Shown here piece by piece: positions 7,174-13,364 of a stretch of 22,077 nt of DNA. Under the pieces are notes generated by a model that worked only from the letters and a program-made list of their open reading frames with translations, was not told the origin of the DNA and did no database searches. Made by a program: the position numbers and the translations under genes. The DNA lies in the IMG/VR virus record IMGVR_UViG_3300050821_009405, positions 1-22,077 of that record; one strand, 5' to 3'. The DNA comes from a virus. Position 1 is the stretch's first letter. Each line of letters opens with the position of its first letter.

Positions 7174-7581
7174 TCACGATACCGGCGCCGCGCACTGCGG
7201 TGGCAGTTGTAGTTTCGCTCCGATGATTACGTTGTCCCCCACGTTGGTTGGCCCAGGGGATGTCGGTAACCAATCCAAGAAGCTATCTTCGACGTAGTTA
7301 TCGCGGAACATATTGCCCTTCCTTGTGAACTGCACCATTCCGTCGATGCGACAGGAGGCCATGGTGCATGCCTGGATGGTTACTTGGGCAGATGTTTCGT
7401 CGAGCAGAAAACTGCAGCAGGTCAGAAAGCACCGGATGAAAAGGGCCGGTCCACCCCGCAAATCGAACATCCTGTCGCGGAGGTCGCTGTCAAAGAACGC
7501 GCTGATCGCGTCGGGCCGCGCGATTGCCGGCGCTGCGACGAGACAGCCAAGCCCGGTGATGAACCCTCGACGTCCGATCAT
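7174..7581 (-). CDS. Tat-signal-like exported phage protein 2
   Basis: 135 residues with a twin-arginine type leader (GRRGFITGLGCLVAAPAIAR, residues 3-22) and a likely cleavage after AIA. The mature part contains several Cys (CFLTCCSF, QACTMASC) and a C-terminal region rich in Val, Gly and Pro. It starts with an ATGA overlap. Its leader resembles that of the protein at 4522-4839, though the mature parts look unrelated. An exported or periplasmic phage protein is the best guess; disulphide use is possible but unproven. Confidence 0.7.
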   Translation of the reverse strand: MIGRRGFITGLGCLVAAPAIARPDAISAFFDSDLRDRMFDLRGGPALFIRCFLTCCSFLLDETSAQVTIQACTMASCRIDGMVQFTRKGNMFRDNYVEDSFLDWLPTSPGPTNVGDNVIIGAKLQLPPQCAAPVS

Positions 7582-7763
7582 TGCGGTTTTGCTCCCTCGA
7601 TCGGCATGGCAGACCCGTTGCCTTGGCTAGCATAATCCATGATCATATAGAACAGCAGCTCGGCTTGGTCGGCCGGCGTCATAGCCTTGAACAGCCGGAC
7701 GTTCTCGGCCACGAACGGCACCGCGGCGCGGCGGTAGAGTTCGAGCATCAGGGCGACGTTCAT
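7578..7763 (-). CDS. 61-residue helical unknown protein
   Basis: Coupled at both ends by ATGA overlaps. The sequence is helical and hydrophobic-amphipathic (MNVALMLELYRRAAVPFVAE, then LLFYMIMDYA). No motif recognised. Confidence 0.65.
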   Translation of the reverse strand: MNVALMLELYRRAAVPFVAENVRLFKAMTPADQAELLFYMIMDYASQGNGSAMPIEGAKPQ

Positions 7764-7960
7764 GCCGCGAGTTCCTTTATCCGCTCATTAAGTTCCCGCA
7801 GATTGCGATCGTGGACCGTCTTCAAGCGGTCATGCACTTCGCCGGCCCAATCATGCCCTAGATCGCGCAGGAGACCATACCAGCGTAACTGGCTGTGATA
7901 GCCCACGGCGATGCGAGCGAGCAGGATTTCCTCATCGGTAGGTTTTGCTGGTTTGCTCAT
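7760..7960 (-). CDS. 66-residue helical unknown protein
   Basis: ATGA overlaps on both sides. Predicted all-helical, with heptad-like charged residues at the C-terminus (DRLKTVHDRNLRELNERIKE). It may form a coiled coil. Function unknown. Confidence 0.65.
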   Translation of the reverse strand: MSKPAKPTDEEILLARIAVGYHSQLRWYGLLRDLGHDWAGEVHDRLKTVHDRNLRELNERIKELAA

Positions 7961-8421
7961 GACCGGATCAACTGCACGCCGAACGCGGCTGGATGGGTCT
8001 GCGGCGGCTCGGTCTGCGTCCTAGGCTGGTTGAGGCCGACGACTTCGGCTGGCGGCTCCTTGGGCTGCTCTGCCTCGCCTGAGGCTGTTGTGGAGTTTCC
8101 CAATACGGTCGCCGCGAATGCCAGATCCTCGTGGTGGGCCTTGGCCTGGGCCGTGATGTCGTCCAACCCCTGCTCGAGCGAGCCGCCGATCTCATCGAAG
8201 GCGGCGGCCTTGGTGTTCAGCCGCTCGATGCGCTGCGCCACCTTCAGCATGTTGGATTTAAGTCCCTTGATCTCGAGTGCCACGTAGTCCTCCAAATTCC
8301 TCAGTTGATGACTTCGCTGATTGTGCCGCCACAGTCTATACGCGATGATGTGCAGCCACAGCCGCTCGATCCGCCTTCGCTGCGCTTCGTCGCGACGTGT
8401 CGCGAGCGTCGAGACAGTCAC
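7957..8421 (-). CDS. Coiled-coil protein after the methyltransferase
   Basis: 154 residues from the GTG at 8421, which overlaps the methyltransferase stop as GTGA. An upstream ATG at 8475 would give a 58-base overlap and an unlikely N-terminus. The N-terminal 25 residues are basic; residues about 30-100 are helical with coiled-coil character (LEIKGLKSNMLKVAQRIERL); the C-terminal third is Pro/Gln/Thr-rich and disordered. No enzymatic motif. Confidence 0.65.
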   Translation of the reverse strand: MTVSTLATRRDEAQRRRIERLWLHIIAYRLWRHNQRSHQLRNLEDYVALEIKGLKSNMLKVAQRIERLNTKAAAFDEIGGSLEQGLDDITAQAKAHHEDLAFAATVLGNSTTASGEAEQPKEPPAEVVGLNQPRTQTEPPQTHPAAFGVQLIRS

Positions 8422-8990
8422 CCATCCCTCCGCAGCCAGCGCAGTTCCGCAGACCCAACGTGATCCCGCTCCCACACCAGCCAGCAGAAATCCATCTTGC
8501 CGCCGCCGGGCTTCTCGCCGGCCGTGATCGTGTGACCTGGCGGCATACTAGGTCGCGGCGTCATCAGCCACACGCGAGCCAGCGGCGTCTCACGCAGCCA
8601 GTGAGCAGCGTTCAGGCGCGCGGTGGGAAAGATCATCGCGACCTTCTCCGAACCAAGGTCTAGCGCCTTGCGCGCGAATCTGGCGGCGATGTTGAATGGC
8701 GGGTTGCAAACGATATGAGGGCCGCGCAGATAATCGCACGTGAGGAAATCCTGCACCGCGTCCAAGCCAAGCCAGCCGCGGTCGACGATATCCGTGCCAT
8801 ATGCCAGCATCCCGGCCCTCGCCGCCGCATCGGGAACGTGGCCAAAACCGCAACACGGGTCCCAAACTCTCGGGGAGAAATTCTCTTCGGCAAATAGCCG
8901 CTCGCTGCACCAGCGCGGCTCGACGTAATGCTCGTGGATCTCGCGTTTCCATGCATGCGCATTGATCGGTGTCGCGTCCATGATGCTCAC
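8418..8990 (-). CDS. Orphan DNA methyltransferase (probably N6-adenine)
   Basis: 190 residues. The AdoMet-binding motif I is DPCCGFG (44-50) and the catalytic motif IV is NPPF (96-99), the order and spacing of amino-methyltransferases that act on adenine or N4-cytosine. The C-terminus (RPSMPPG, then GGGKMDFCWLVWE) matches the ending seen in phage orphan methyltransferases. No restriction endonuclease is adjacent, so anti-restriction or regulatory methylation is likely. Given the GcrA homologue in the same operon, a link to GANTC-type methylation is tempting but unproven. The target site cannot be read from sequence. Confidence 0.8.
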   Translation of the reverse strand: MSIMDATPINAHAWKREIHEHYVEPRWCSERLFAEENFSPRVWDPCCGFGHVPDAAARAGMLAYGTDIVDRGWLGLDAVQDFLTCDYLRGPHIVCNPPFNIAARFARKALDLGSEKVAMIFPTARLNAAHWLRETPLARVWLMTPRPSMPPGHTITAGEKPGGGKMDFCWLVWERDHVGSAELRWLRRDG

Positions 8991-9304
8991 CCGACCACCC
9001 TCCTGATGAACTCCGGCACCGGCTCGATCTCAGCCATGAACGCGTATTCGTCGATCTGGAAATTGCCAACTTGCGCAAACTCGCAAACTGAACTTTCATG
9101 CTTGACTGAGTTCGGGCACCACTGATCGCACGGCTCGCGATAGCCGCACTTGTAGCAGCACGGGTAGCCGGCGGTGGCTCCGCTGTAGCGCTCGGGCTGG
9201 TTGGCCGCCGATGGCCAGGTGGCGGCGTCAAGCACATCGGCGGCCCCTGACGACGGCATGTCGCCAAGCTCGAAAAACGGGTTGACCAGCGCGGGGTGGA
9301 TCAT
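8987..9304 (-). CDS. Cys-rich unknown protein before the methyltransferase
   Basis: 105 residues, coupled by ATGA on both sides. Cys49, Cys50, Cys53, Cys59, Cys63 and Cys74 form a compact cluster (PCCYKCGYREPCDQWCP) that could hold one or two zinc ions. The rest is acidic. It may assist the methyltransferase or replication, but nothing in the sequence shows this. Confidence 0.65.
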   Translation of the reverse strand: MIHPALVNPFFELGDMPSSGAADVLDAATWPSAANQPERYSGATAGYPCCYKCGYREPCDQWCPNSVKHESSVCEFAQVGNFQIDEYAFMAEIEPVPEFIRRVVG

Positions 9305-9477
9305 GCGCGATCCCCGCTCAGCGCTTCATCAAACGCTTTGATGATAGCATCGCGTTCCAGGTCCATGCCGCATGGGCAAACATCGATCTTGCCAGCCACG
9401 AACTCACGGACCTGCCGCTCTTGTTCCAACCGCGACTTGCGCACCGCATCCCAATAAATTTCGTGGGCCTTGCTCAT
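9301..9477 (-). CDS. 58-residue helical protein
   Basis: Start at 9477 overlaps the previous stop as ATGA; the longer frame to 9615 is rejected as it lies in another gene. A single amphipathic helix (AHEIYWDAVRKSRLEQERQV) is followed by VCPCGMDLERDAI. Function unknown. Confidence 0.65.
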   Translation of the reverse strand: MSKAHEIYWDAVRKSRLEQERQVREFVAGKIDVCPCGMDLERDAIIKAFDEALSGDRA

Positions 9478-10067
9478 GTTTCCGCTGCCTCCTCGGTGGG
9501 GTGGGTCATCGGCTCGATCGGCGTCGGATCCATCGCACGGTCGATCGACACCGCAGAAAGCAGCCGCTTGAGCTGCGAAACCTGATCGGTGAACGGCTTC
9601 ACCTCCGCCAAACACAGCCGGTGCAGAGTGCCTGGGCTCGGCGCAAAGTCGACATTGGAATTCTCGACGTCACCCCGAACCCACCGCTTGATCGCCGCAT
9701 CCAACGCCCATGGCGCGATATCGCCGATCGCATCGAGGTAGAATTCCAGCCGCGCGTCGGTCGCCTTTTCAGATTGGTTTCCCGCCGAAGGAAAGCCGAT
9801 CAGCAGCTTTGTCAGGAGAAATAATCTCGCCTTCGAGCACTCGCCCGCCGGCAGATGCGCGCCGGTCGTCAGGCGTTGCAGCACCTTCATTCGTTCCTCG
9901 ATCTCGCTCCGCTGCTCGATGCTGAGATCCATCCCCGAGGGGAAATTCAGCCGCATCCCCTGCCCCGGCCATTGCGTCGTTCCCAGCGATTTTTCGAGCC
10001 GCGCGAGTGGCTGCGGCAAGCATCGCATCAGCTCCAGATGTTCGCGAATTTGCAGTTCTTTGGCCAT
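9474..10067 (-). CDS. Replication-associated protein, N-terminus overprinted on the upstream gene
   Basis: 197 residues from an ATG at 10067 that has GGAG six bases upstream, although this lies 299 bases inside the preceding replication gene in another frame. The N-terminus is helical (KELQIREHLELMRCLPQPLA); the middle (LEFYLDAIGDIAPWALDAAI, then FAPSPGTLHRL) resembles a family seen next to replication initiators in rhizobial phages, possibly helicase-loader related. I do not recognise an ATPase motif. Later in-frame starts would reduce the overlap, but the Shine-Dalgarno favours the long form. Confidence 0.65.
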   Translation of the reverse strand: MAKELQIREHLELMRCLPQPLARLEKSLGTTQWPGQGMRLNFPSGMDLSIEQRSEIEERMKVLQRLTTGAHLPAGECSKARLFLLTKLLIGFPSAGNQSEKATDARLEFYLDAIGDIAPWALDAAIKRWVRGDVENSNVDFAPSPGTLHRLCLAEVKPFTDQVSQLKRLLSAVSIDRAMDPTPIEPMTHPTEEAAET

Positions 10068-10671
10068 TCGGCGCTCCGTTGACGTTCAAAATCCAGTTTT
10101 CCCAAGTCCGCGGCCAATTGGTTTTGGTCGCGTCTTTGCCGCTCTTGGCCGTCCAGTAATTGCGGAATTTGGTGGCCTCGATCTCCACTTGCTGCCTTGG
10201 CAAGCCTCTTCCTTCAGCAAAGCGAAGATCGTCTTCGTTGGGGACCCAGTCATCCGGCAGCCGCGTTGCGCGTGCAGCGCGCGTCTCCGAACGAAGTGAG
10301 GAGCTTTCTGTATGTGTTTCTGTATGTGTATGTGGAGGCGTTTCAGAAACGTTTCGTTCCTGTTTCCTGAAACGTTTCACTCTATCTGTTGAAACGTCCG
10401 ACTTGAATTGACGCTTCGCCCAATTGTGCGGAGCAAAGCCCGTTTCAGTTTTGTCGATCAGGCCGGCCACAACCAGGCGCGTGAGGTACTCGGCAGCCTT
10501 GGTGACCTTGACGCGCAAGCTCAGCGCGATGATCTCGATCGCCGGCAGAACGCCATTGTTCTTGGATGCGATGCAAAGGAAGGCGACCCAGATCCAACGC
10601 ATCGCCTCCGGCAGCAGCAGGATCTTCGGATCGTTGATCACATCATCATCGAGGCGAAACCATCGGCCCAT
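9769..10671 (-). CDS. Phage replication protein with winged-helix-type N-terminus
   Basis: 300 residues. The N-terminal 90 residues (WFRLDDDVINDPKILLLPEA, then a helix-turn-helix-like region to LTRLVVAGLIDKTETG) match the usual start of phage replisome-organiser proteins. A His/Thr/Glu/Ser linker follows (residues 114-122), then a conserved block with LPDDWVPNEDDLRFAEGRGL and TNWPRTWENWI, typical of phage replication proteins. The C-terminal 100 residues are low-complexity and overprinted by the next gene. It likely recruits host helicase to a phage origin. It begins directly after the previous stop. Confidence 0.78.
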   Translation of the reverse strand: MGRWFRLDDDVINDPKILLLPEAMRWIWVAFLCIASKNNGVLPAIEIIALSLRVKVTKAAEYLTRLVVAGLIDKTETGFAPHNWAKRQFKSDVSTDRVKRFRKQERNVSETPPHTHTETHTESSSLRSETRAARATRLPDDWVPNEDDLRFAEGRGLPRQQVEIEATKFRNYWTAKSGKDATKTNWPRTWENWILNVNGAPNGQRTANSRTSGADAMLAAATRAARKIAGNDAMAGAGDAAEFPLGDGSQHRAAERDRGTNEGAATPDDRRASAGGRVLEGEIISPDKAADRLSFGGKPI

Positions 10672-10974
10672 TCAGCGCTCCGAAACGTTTCGGCACATCT
10701 GACAGATTTCGCGGTCAGTCGTTTCCGTGATGACATATCGCGACGGCCTCAAGCCGCCTGTCGAATACATCCGGCAGGAAGTGTCGTTGCCCACCCAAAG
10801 ATGCGCGCGGGTCTTGGCGCCTCCCTTTCGGCGAACCAAAAACTTCTGCTTTTGTTCGGGGGGGCACGCAAATGGAGGATCCGCCATCGAGGGCAGATCG
10901 CTGACTTTCTCAGCCCGCTCAGCCGTGCGCCGCAGGATCGCGTTGACCTGTTTGCGGGAAGCTTGGCCGCTCAT
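10672..10974 (-). CDS. 100-residue unknown protein with conserved Cys pairs
   Basis: Starts with an ATGA overlap to the GcrA gene and ends one base before the replication protein. The C-terminal half (WVGNDTSCRMYSTGGLRPSR and ICQMC) has the look of a conserved zinc-binding or nucleic-acid-binding module. No name known to me. Confidence 0.7.
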   Translation of the reverse strand: MSGQASRKQVNAILRRTAERAEKVSDLPSMADPPFACPPEQKQKFLVRRKGGAKTRAHLWVGNDTSCRMYSTGGLRPSRYVITETTDREICQMCRNVSER

Positions 10975-11591
10975 GCGTCATCTCCGGGCCAGATATTTTC
11001 CTTCAGCACATGCGTAGTCGGCATCAAAGAGCGCATGTGGGCGATCTGCGCCGGGGTACTCCCCGACCGGCCCCTGGCATCGCCACGTGCGAGCACCGTG
11101 TGCGCCCCGCAATAGCTGCTGCCTTCCCATCGCGGCTGACCGCAGAACCGCACCGGCGTGGCATCAGGCCAGCCACCGATCGGCCAGCGGCAATGATGCG
11201 GCTCCAGATCGACCAGCGCGATGTTCATCGGCTCGACCTCGGCGCAGCGCAGGCCGGCGAGGTTGTCGCGGTGGAATTGGGGGGGCGGCTGGACAACAGG
11301 CTCGGCAGCCGCTTTTGCTCGCTTCAAACGCATGGTCTCTCGACCTTTCTGCAAAAGGTCCCGATTGTGCTGGCGCTGCCGCTCGGTCATGCCGGTGCGC
11401 GACGCTTTCACGCCTAGCCGCATTGCCCGACCGCCAACCGCCGACCGCGTATAGACGGTGCCAAACTTCGCGTTCAGCTCAGCCGCCGCCTGCTCAAACG
11501 TCGCCTTGTCAGCCAGCAGCGCCCTCAGTGCGTTGTCGCGCTCGTCGTCCCAGGCGCGCGTGGCGTTGGTGTTGTTCAAGGGGGCCGGCAT
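10971..11591 (-). CDS. gcrA: GcrA-family transcriptional regulator
   Basis: 206 residues from the ATG at 11591 (GGGGG six bases upstream; TGATG with the preceding gene). The N-terminal domain (AWDDERDNALRALLADKATF to VGGRAMRLGVK, residues 14-62) is the GcrA helix-turn-helix. The C-terminal CRWPIGGWP (134-142), FCGQPR (149-154) and YCGAH (160-164) are the GcrA hallmark. In Caulobacter, GcrA binds sigma70-RNA polymerase and activates promoters carrying methylated GANTC sites. A phage copy in the early leftward operon, with a methyltransferase downstream, could redirect host transcription or drive phage promoters; that role is inference. Confidence 0.88.
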   Translation of the reverse strand: MPAPLNNTNATRAWDDERDNALRALLADKATFEQAAAELNAKFGTVYTRSAVGGRAMRLGVKASRTGMTERQRQHNRDLLQKGRETMRLKRAKAAAEPVVQPPPQFHRDNLAGLRCAEVEPMNIALVDLEPHHCRWPIGGWPDATPVRFCGQPRWEGSSYCGAHTVLARGDARGRSGSTPAQIAHMRSLMPTTHVLKENIWPGDDA

Positions 11592-11734
11592 CAGATGCCC
11601 CCAAACGTCAGTAGCGCTGCCCAAAGATTCCCATTGTGTCGGCGCGGTGACAGGACTAGGGAAAACACGGTACGGTTGTGTCGGGTAGGGTACATAAGAT
11701 GGCGAAGATTCTGCGCTTCCCGCGGCGTCGTCAT
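11591..11734 (-). CDS. 47-residue unknown protein linking Cro-like and gcrA genes
   Basis: ATG at 11734 overlaps the previous stop as ATGA, and its TGA overlaps the gcrA start as TGATG. The peptide is basic and Leu/Thr-rich, with no motif. The exact double coupling makes translation plausible, but it may only serve to carry ribosomes to gcrA. Confidence 0.5.
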   Translation of the reverse strand: MTTPREAQNLRHLMYPTRHNRTVFSLVLSPRRHNGNLWAALLTFGGI

Positions 11735-11982
11735 GCGCGCGTCTCCATGCATGGGCGCGGCACATCTGACGGCCAGGGCTTATCCTCGGGCCAGTTCTCA
11801 TCAAACCAGCCGATCACTTCGTCATATTTGCGTGCGGTAAAGGTCGTCGAACCCTCCGTCACGCGATCGAAGAAGCGCCAATCACCGGCCGCTAAGCGGC
11901 CCAAGGTCGTCAAGCTGAGCTTGCGGCCCGCGACATATGCGGACGCGCACGCCATGAGGTTTGAGCGCAGTTCGGTTTCCAT
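11731..11982 (-). CDS. Small DNA-binding candidate divergent from the repressor (Cro-like position)
   Basis: 83 residues, MET start at 11982. The middle (LSLTTLGRLAAGDWRFFDRV, then FTARKYDEVIGWFDENWP) matches a family often found next to phage repressors in rhizobia; the first part could be a helix-turn-helix. Its promoter overlaps operator 1. The start codon lies so close to the -10 box that the RNA would be nearly leaderless. Cro-like function is inferred from position only. Confidence 0.65.
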   Translation of the reverse strand: METELRSNLMACASAYVAGRKLSLTTLGRLAAGDWRFFDRVTEGSTTFTARKYDEVIGWFDENWPEDKPWPSDVPRPCMETRA

Positions 11983-11990
11983 GGATACAA

Positions 11991-12019
11991 CTCATAGTCG
12001 GAAAACTCCGACCATACAA
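11991..12019 (-). promoter_or_regulatory. Leftward early promoter with operator 1 in its spacer
   Basis: On the minus strand, TTGTAT (12019-12014) and TATGAG (11996-11991) are 17 bases apart, and the perfect operator palindrome at 11997-12012 fills 16 of the 17 spacer bases. The layout mirrors the rightward promoter. The boxes are weak (3/6 and 4/6 matches), but the position right before the 11982 start fits. Confidence 0.5.
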
Positions 12020-12079
12020 GCGGAAAAAGTCGGAAAGTTCCAACTGGTGGAAATCTCCAACTTATCGGATAATTCCGCT
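11997..12079. promoter_or_regulatory. Operator cluster 1 (four 16-bp sites)
   Basis: Consensus GTCGGA-N4-TCCGAC. Site 1 (11997-12012) is perfect. Site 2 (12029-12044) has right half TCCAAC. Site 3 (12046-12061) reads GGTGGA-N4-TCCAAC. Site 4 (12064-12079) reads ATCGGA-N4-TCCGCT and abuts the repressor start codon. Start-to-start spacing is 32, 17 and 18 bases. The sites cover the leftward promoter and the repressor's own promoter, so the repressor should control both. Confidence 0.75.
12068..12073 (+). promoter_or_regulatory. Repressor maintenance promoter -10 box
   Basis: GATAAT (5/6 match to TATAAT) ends six bases before the ATG at 12080, so the expected start site is the A of the ATG and the mRNA would be leaderless. 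The matching -35 region (about 12044-12050) is poor, as in promoters that need activation. Operator 4 covers this box, suggesting autorepression. Confidence 0.45.
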
Positions 12080-12310
12080 ATGAGAGAGGTTGATCGTATC
12101 CGGCAGCGTATCCAGAAGGCCTTGGACAAGGCCGACCTGAGTCCATTCACGCTCGCGCGCGAGCTGAGGTGGGATCGCCACCACCTGGCAGAGTACCTCA
12201 GTGGCAAAAAGGATTCCCTGAAGGTAGAAAAACTCATGGCACTTTCAGATCGACTTGGCATTCCTTTCAATGAGTTAGTGCCGGGCGGCGCGAAGAAGGA
12301 AACCGGCTAG
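12080..12310 (+). CDS. XRE-family phage repressor
   Basis: 76 residues from the ATG at 12080. The helix-turn-helix domain spans about residues 5-66 (LARELRWDRHHLAEYLSGKK, then ALSDRLGIPFNELVP), essentially the whole protein. A longer frame from ATG 11981 exists, but it would translate through four operators and has no ribosome site; the leaderless start is preferred. There is no LexA/CI-type peptidase domain, so RecA-stimulated self-cleavage is not expected; induction would need an antirepressor or protease. It is flanked on both sides by the operators it presumably binds. Likely the lysogeny repressor. Confidence 0.75.
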   Translation: MREVDRIRQRIQKALDKADLSPFTLARELRWDRHHLAEYLSGKKDSLKVEKLMALSDRLGIPFNELVPGGAKKETG

Positions 12311-12354
12311 TCGGATTTTTCCAACTTTTCTCTTGACGGTCGGACTTTTCCGAC
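12310..12354. promoter_or_regulatory. Operator cluster 2 (two 16-bp sites)
   Basis: Site 5 (12310-12325) reads GTCGGA-TTTT-TCCAAC and begins at the last base of the repressor stop codon. Site 6 (12339-12354) reads GTCGGA-CTTT-TCCGAC, a perfect palindrome, and lies between the -35 and -10 boxes of the right operon promoter. Start-to-start spacing is 29 bases, so cooperative binding is plausible. Confidence 0.75.
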
Positions 12355-12360
12355 TATGGT
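12333..12360 (+). promoter_or_regulatory. Rightward early promoter
   Basis: TTGACG (12333-12338, 5/6 match) and TATGGT (12355-12360, 4/6) are separated by 16 bases that are exactly operator 6. Binding of the repressor would exclude RNA polymerase. The expected start is near 12366-12368. It drives the coupled genes from 12385 to the integrase. Confidence 0.7.
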
Positions 12361-12380
12361 GATCTCCGCATCAGGAGATC
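12361..12380 (+). promoter_or_regulatory. Shine-Dalgarno-sequestering hairpin, truncated in promoter-proximal RNA
   Basis: GATCTCC (12361-12367) and GGAGATC (12374-12380) form a perfect 7-bp stem with a GCATCA loop. The 3' arm holds the Shine-Dalgarno GGAG (12374-12377) of the gene at 12385. The 5' arm lies between the -10 box and the expected start site, so RNA made from this promoter should lack it, while RNA reading through from the repressor gene would carry it and be poorly translated. Confidence 0.6.
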
Positions 12381-12384
12381 GCAC

Positions 12385-12597
12385 ATGGCCTTCCGCACCA
12401 TCAACACCAAAGACGCGCATATCGGCCCGAACGGCGTTCGGTACGTCCACGACGCGGCACGCCCGTGGGCTGTGTTGCGCAATTCTCGCCACGGCGAAAT
12501 TTGCGTTGGTCGATATTCGACGGAAAAGGCCGCCAAAAATAGAGCGGCTAACGACCTCGCCTACGTGACCAACGTCCGCGATGCGGAGGTCGCGTGA
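12385..12597 (+). CDS. First gene of the rightward operon, unknown
   Basis: 70 residues, ATG with AGGAG seven bases upstream inside the hairpin. The sequence (GVRYVHDAARPWAVLRNSRH, then VGRYSTEKAAKNRAANDLAY) looks like a small alpha/beta fold often found as an early phage gene. No known function. Its stop overlaps the next start (TGATG). Confidence 0.7.
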   Translation: MAFRTINTKDAHIGPNGVRYVHDAARPWAVLRNSRHGEICVGRYSTEKAAKNRAANDLAYVTNVRDAEVA

Positions 12598-12710
12598 TGT
12601 CCGACCGCTCCTTCTTCCGCATGTGCCTGTGCCTCTGGGCCATCGCGCTGCCGCCCTGCATCGTGCTCGGGCTGATCTGCTTCAACCCGTTCGCGTCGGC
12701 GGTGCTGTGA
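12597..12710 (+). CDS. 37-residue membrane peptide
   Basis: Starts in a TGATG overlap and ends in another. Nearly all hydrophobic with four Cys (MCLCLWAIALPPCIVLGLIC). A single-pass membrane peptide; the chain of overlaps is the main support. Confidence 0.55.
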   Translation: MSDRSFFRMCLCLWAIALPPCIVLGLICFNPFASAVL

Positions 12711-13027
12711 TGGCGTGTCATTGCAGCCGCACCCGCGAACCGTTGTATCTGGTAGAGCACGCCGGAACCCGTTGCGGTCCGCGCTTCGTCGAGACCGACC
12801 GCGACAGCAACTCCCGCCGCTCGGTGATCGAACAAATCCGCACCAAGGAGATCGACCCGATCTGCATCCTCGCGATCGACGAGATCGAGGGAACGTGCAT
12901 CGACGTCACCGAAGATCTGGTGGCTGAGGCGATGGACGGGCCGGACACCATGCCGCTGTCGCCATCCGAGCGGCTGGCTGCGCTGCATGATCACGCGCGG
13001 GATTTGCGCAAGCACGAGGTGCGGTGA
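12710..13027 (+). CDS. 105-residue unknown acidic protein
   Basis: ATG at 12710 overlaps the previous stop. It begins MACHCSRTREPLYLVEHAGT and has an acidic central region (ILAIDEIEGTCIDVTEDLVA) and a helical His/Arg tail. No domain recognised. The antisense open frame here (13498-12548) is rejected because the plus strand is coupled on both sides. Confidence 0.65.
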   Translation: MACHCSRTREPLYLVEHAGTRCGPRFVETDRDSNSRRSVIEQIRTKEIDPICILAIDEIEGTCIDVTEDLVAEAMDGPDTMPLSPSERLAALHDHARDLRKHEVR

Positions 13028-13203
13028 TGAAGCCTCGCAATTTTCCTGGGCGTAAGAATGATCGGCGCAAGGCCGCTCTTGCCCGTGGACCGTCTGACAA
13101 AGCTGGCGCCGACGTTCTACGTTCGCGCATCCTTCCGGATCAAGTTGCCCGCAGCATTCGAACGAAAAAAGATCGCAGTGATCGCGGGAGGCTGCGCACA
13201 TGA
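13027..13203 (+). CDS. 58-residue very basic protein
   Basis: TGATG overlap at the start and ATGA overlap at the end. About one third of residues are Arg or Lys (MKPRNFPGRKNDRRKAALAR). It may bind nucleic acid. No family known. Confidence 0.55.
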   Translation: MKPRNFPGRKNDRRKAALARGPSDKAGADVLRSRILPDQVARSIRTKKDRSDRGRLRT

Positions 13204-13364
13204 ACACGCAAGATGAGGCGGCGCTCGCCCTCTGGCAGGCCAACCGGCATCTGACGCCACGCGAGCGGATGGCGAAACTGCTCGACGATTGCTTCACGCG
13301 TCCGGCGGTCAGCGAGACGGAGTATGACGCTGTGCTGAGGGATATGGCGGAGGCTGTGGCATGA
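13200..13364 (+). CDS. 54-residue helical protein
   Basis: ATGA overlaps at both ends. Acidic amphipathic helices (LTPRERMAKLLDDCFTRPAV and ETEYDAVLRDMAEAVA). Function unknown. Confidence 0.55.
   Translation: MNTQDEAALALWQANRHLTPRERMAKLLDDCFTRPAVSETEYDAVLRDMAEAVA

Noticed and set aside
11678-12079. A 210-residue version of the repressor starting at 11678, or one from ATG 11981
   Set aside because: They would translate through four operators and opposite a coupled gene, and lack ribosome sites; the HTH domain begins at 12080.
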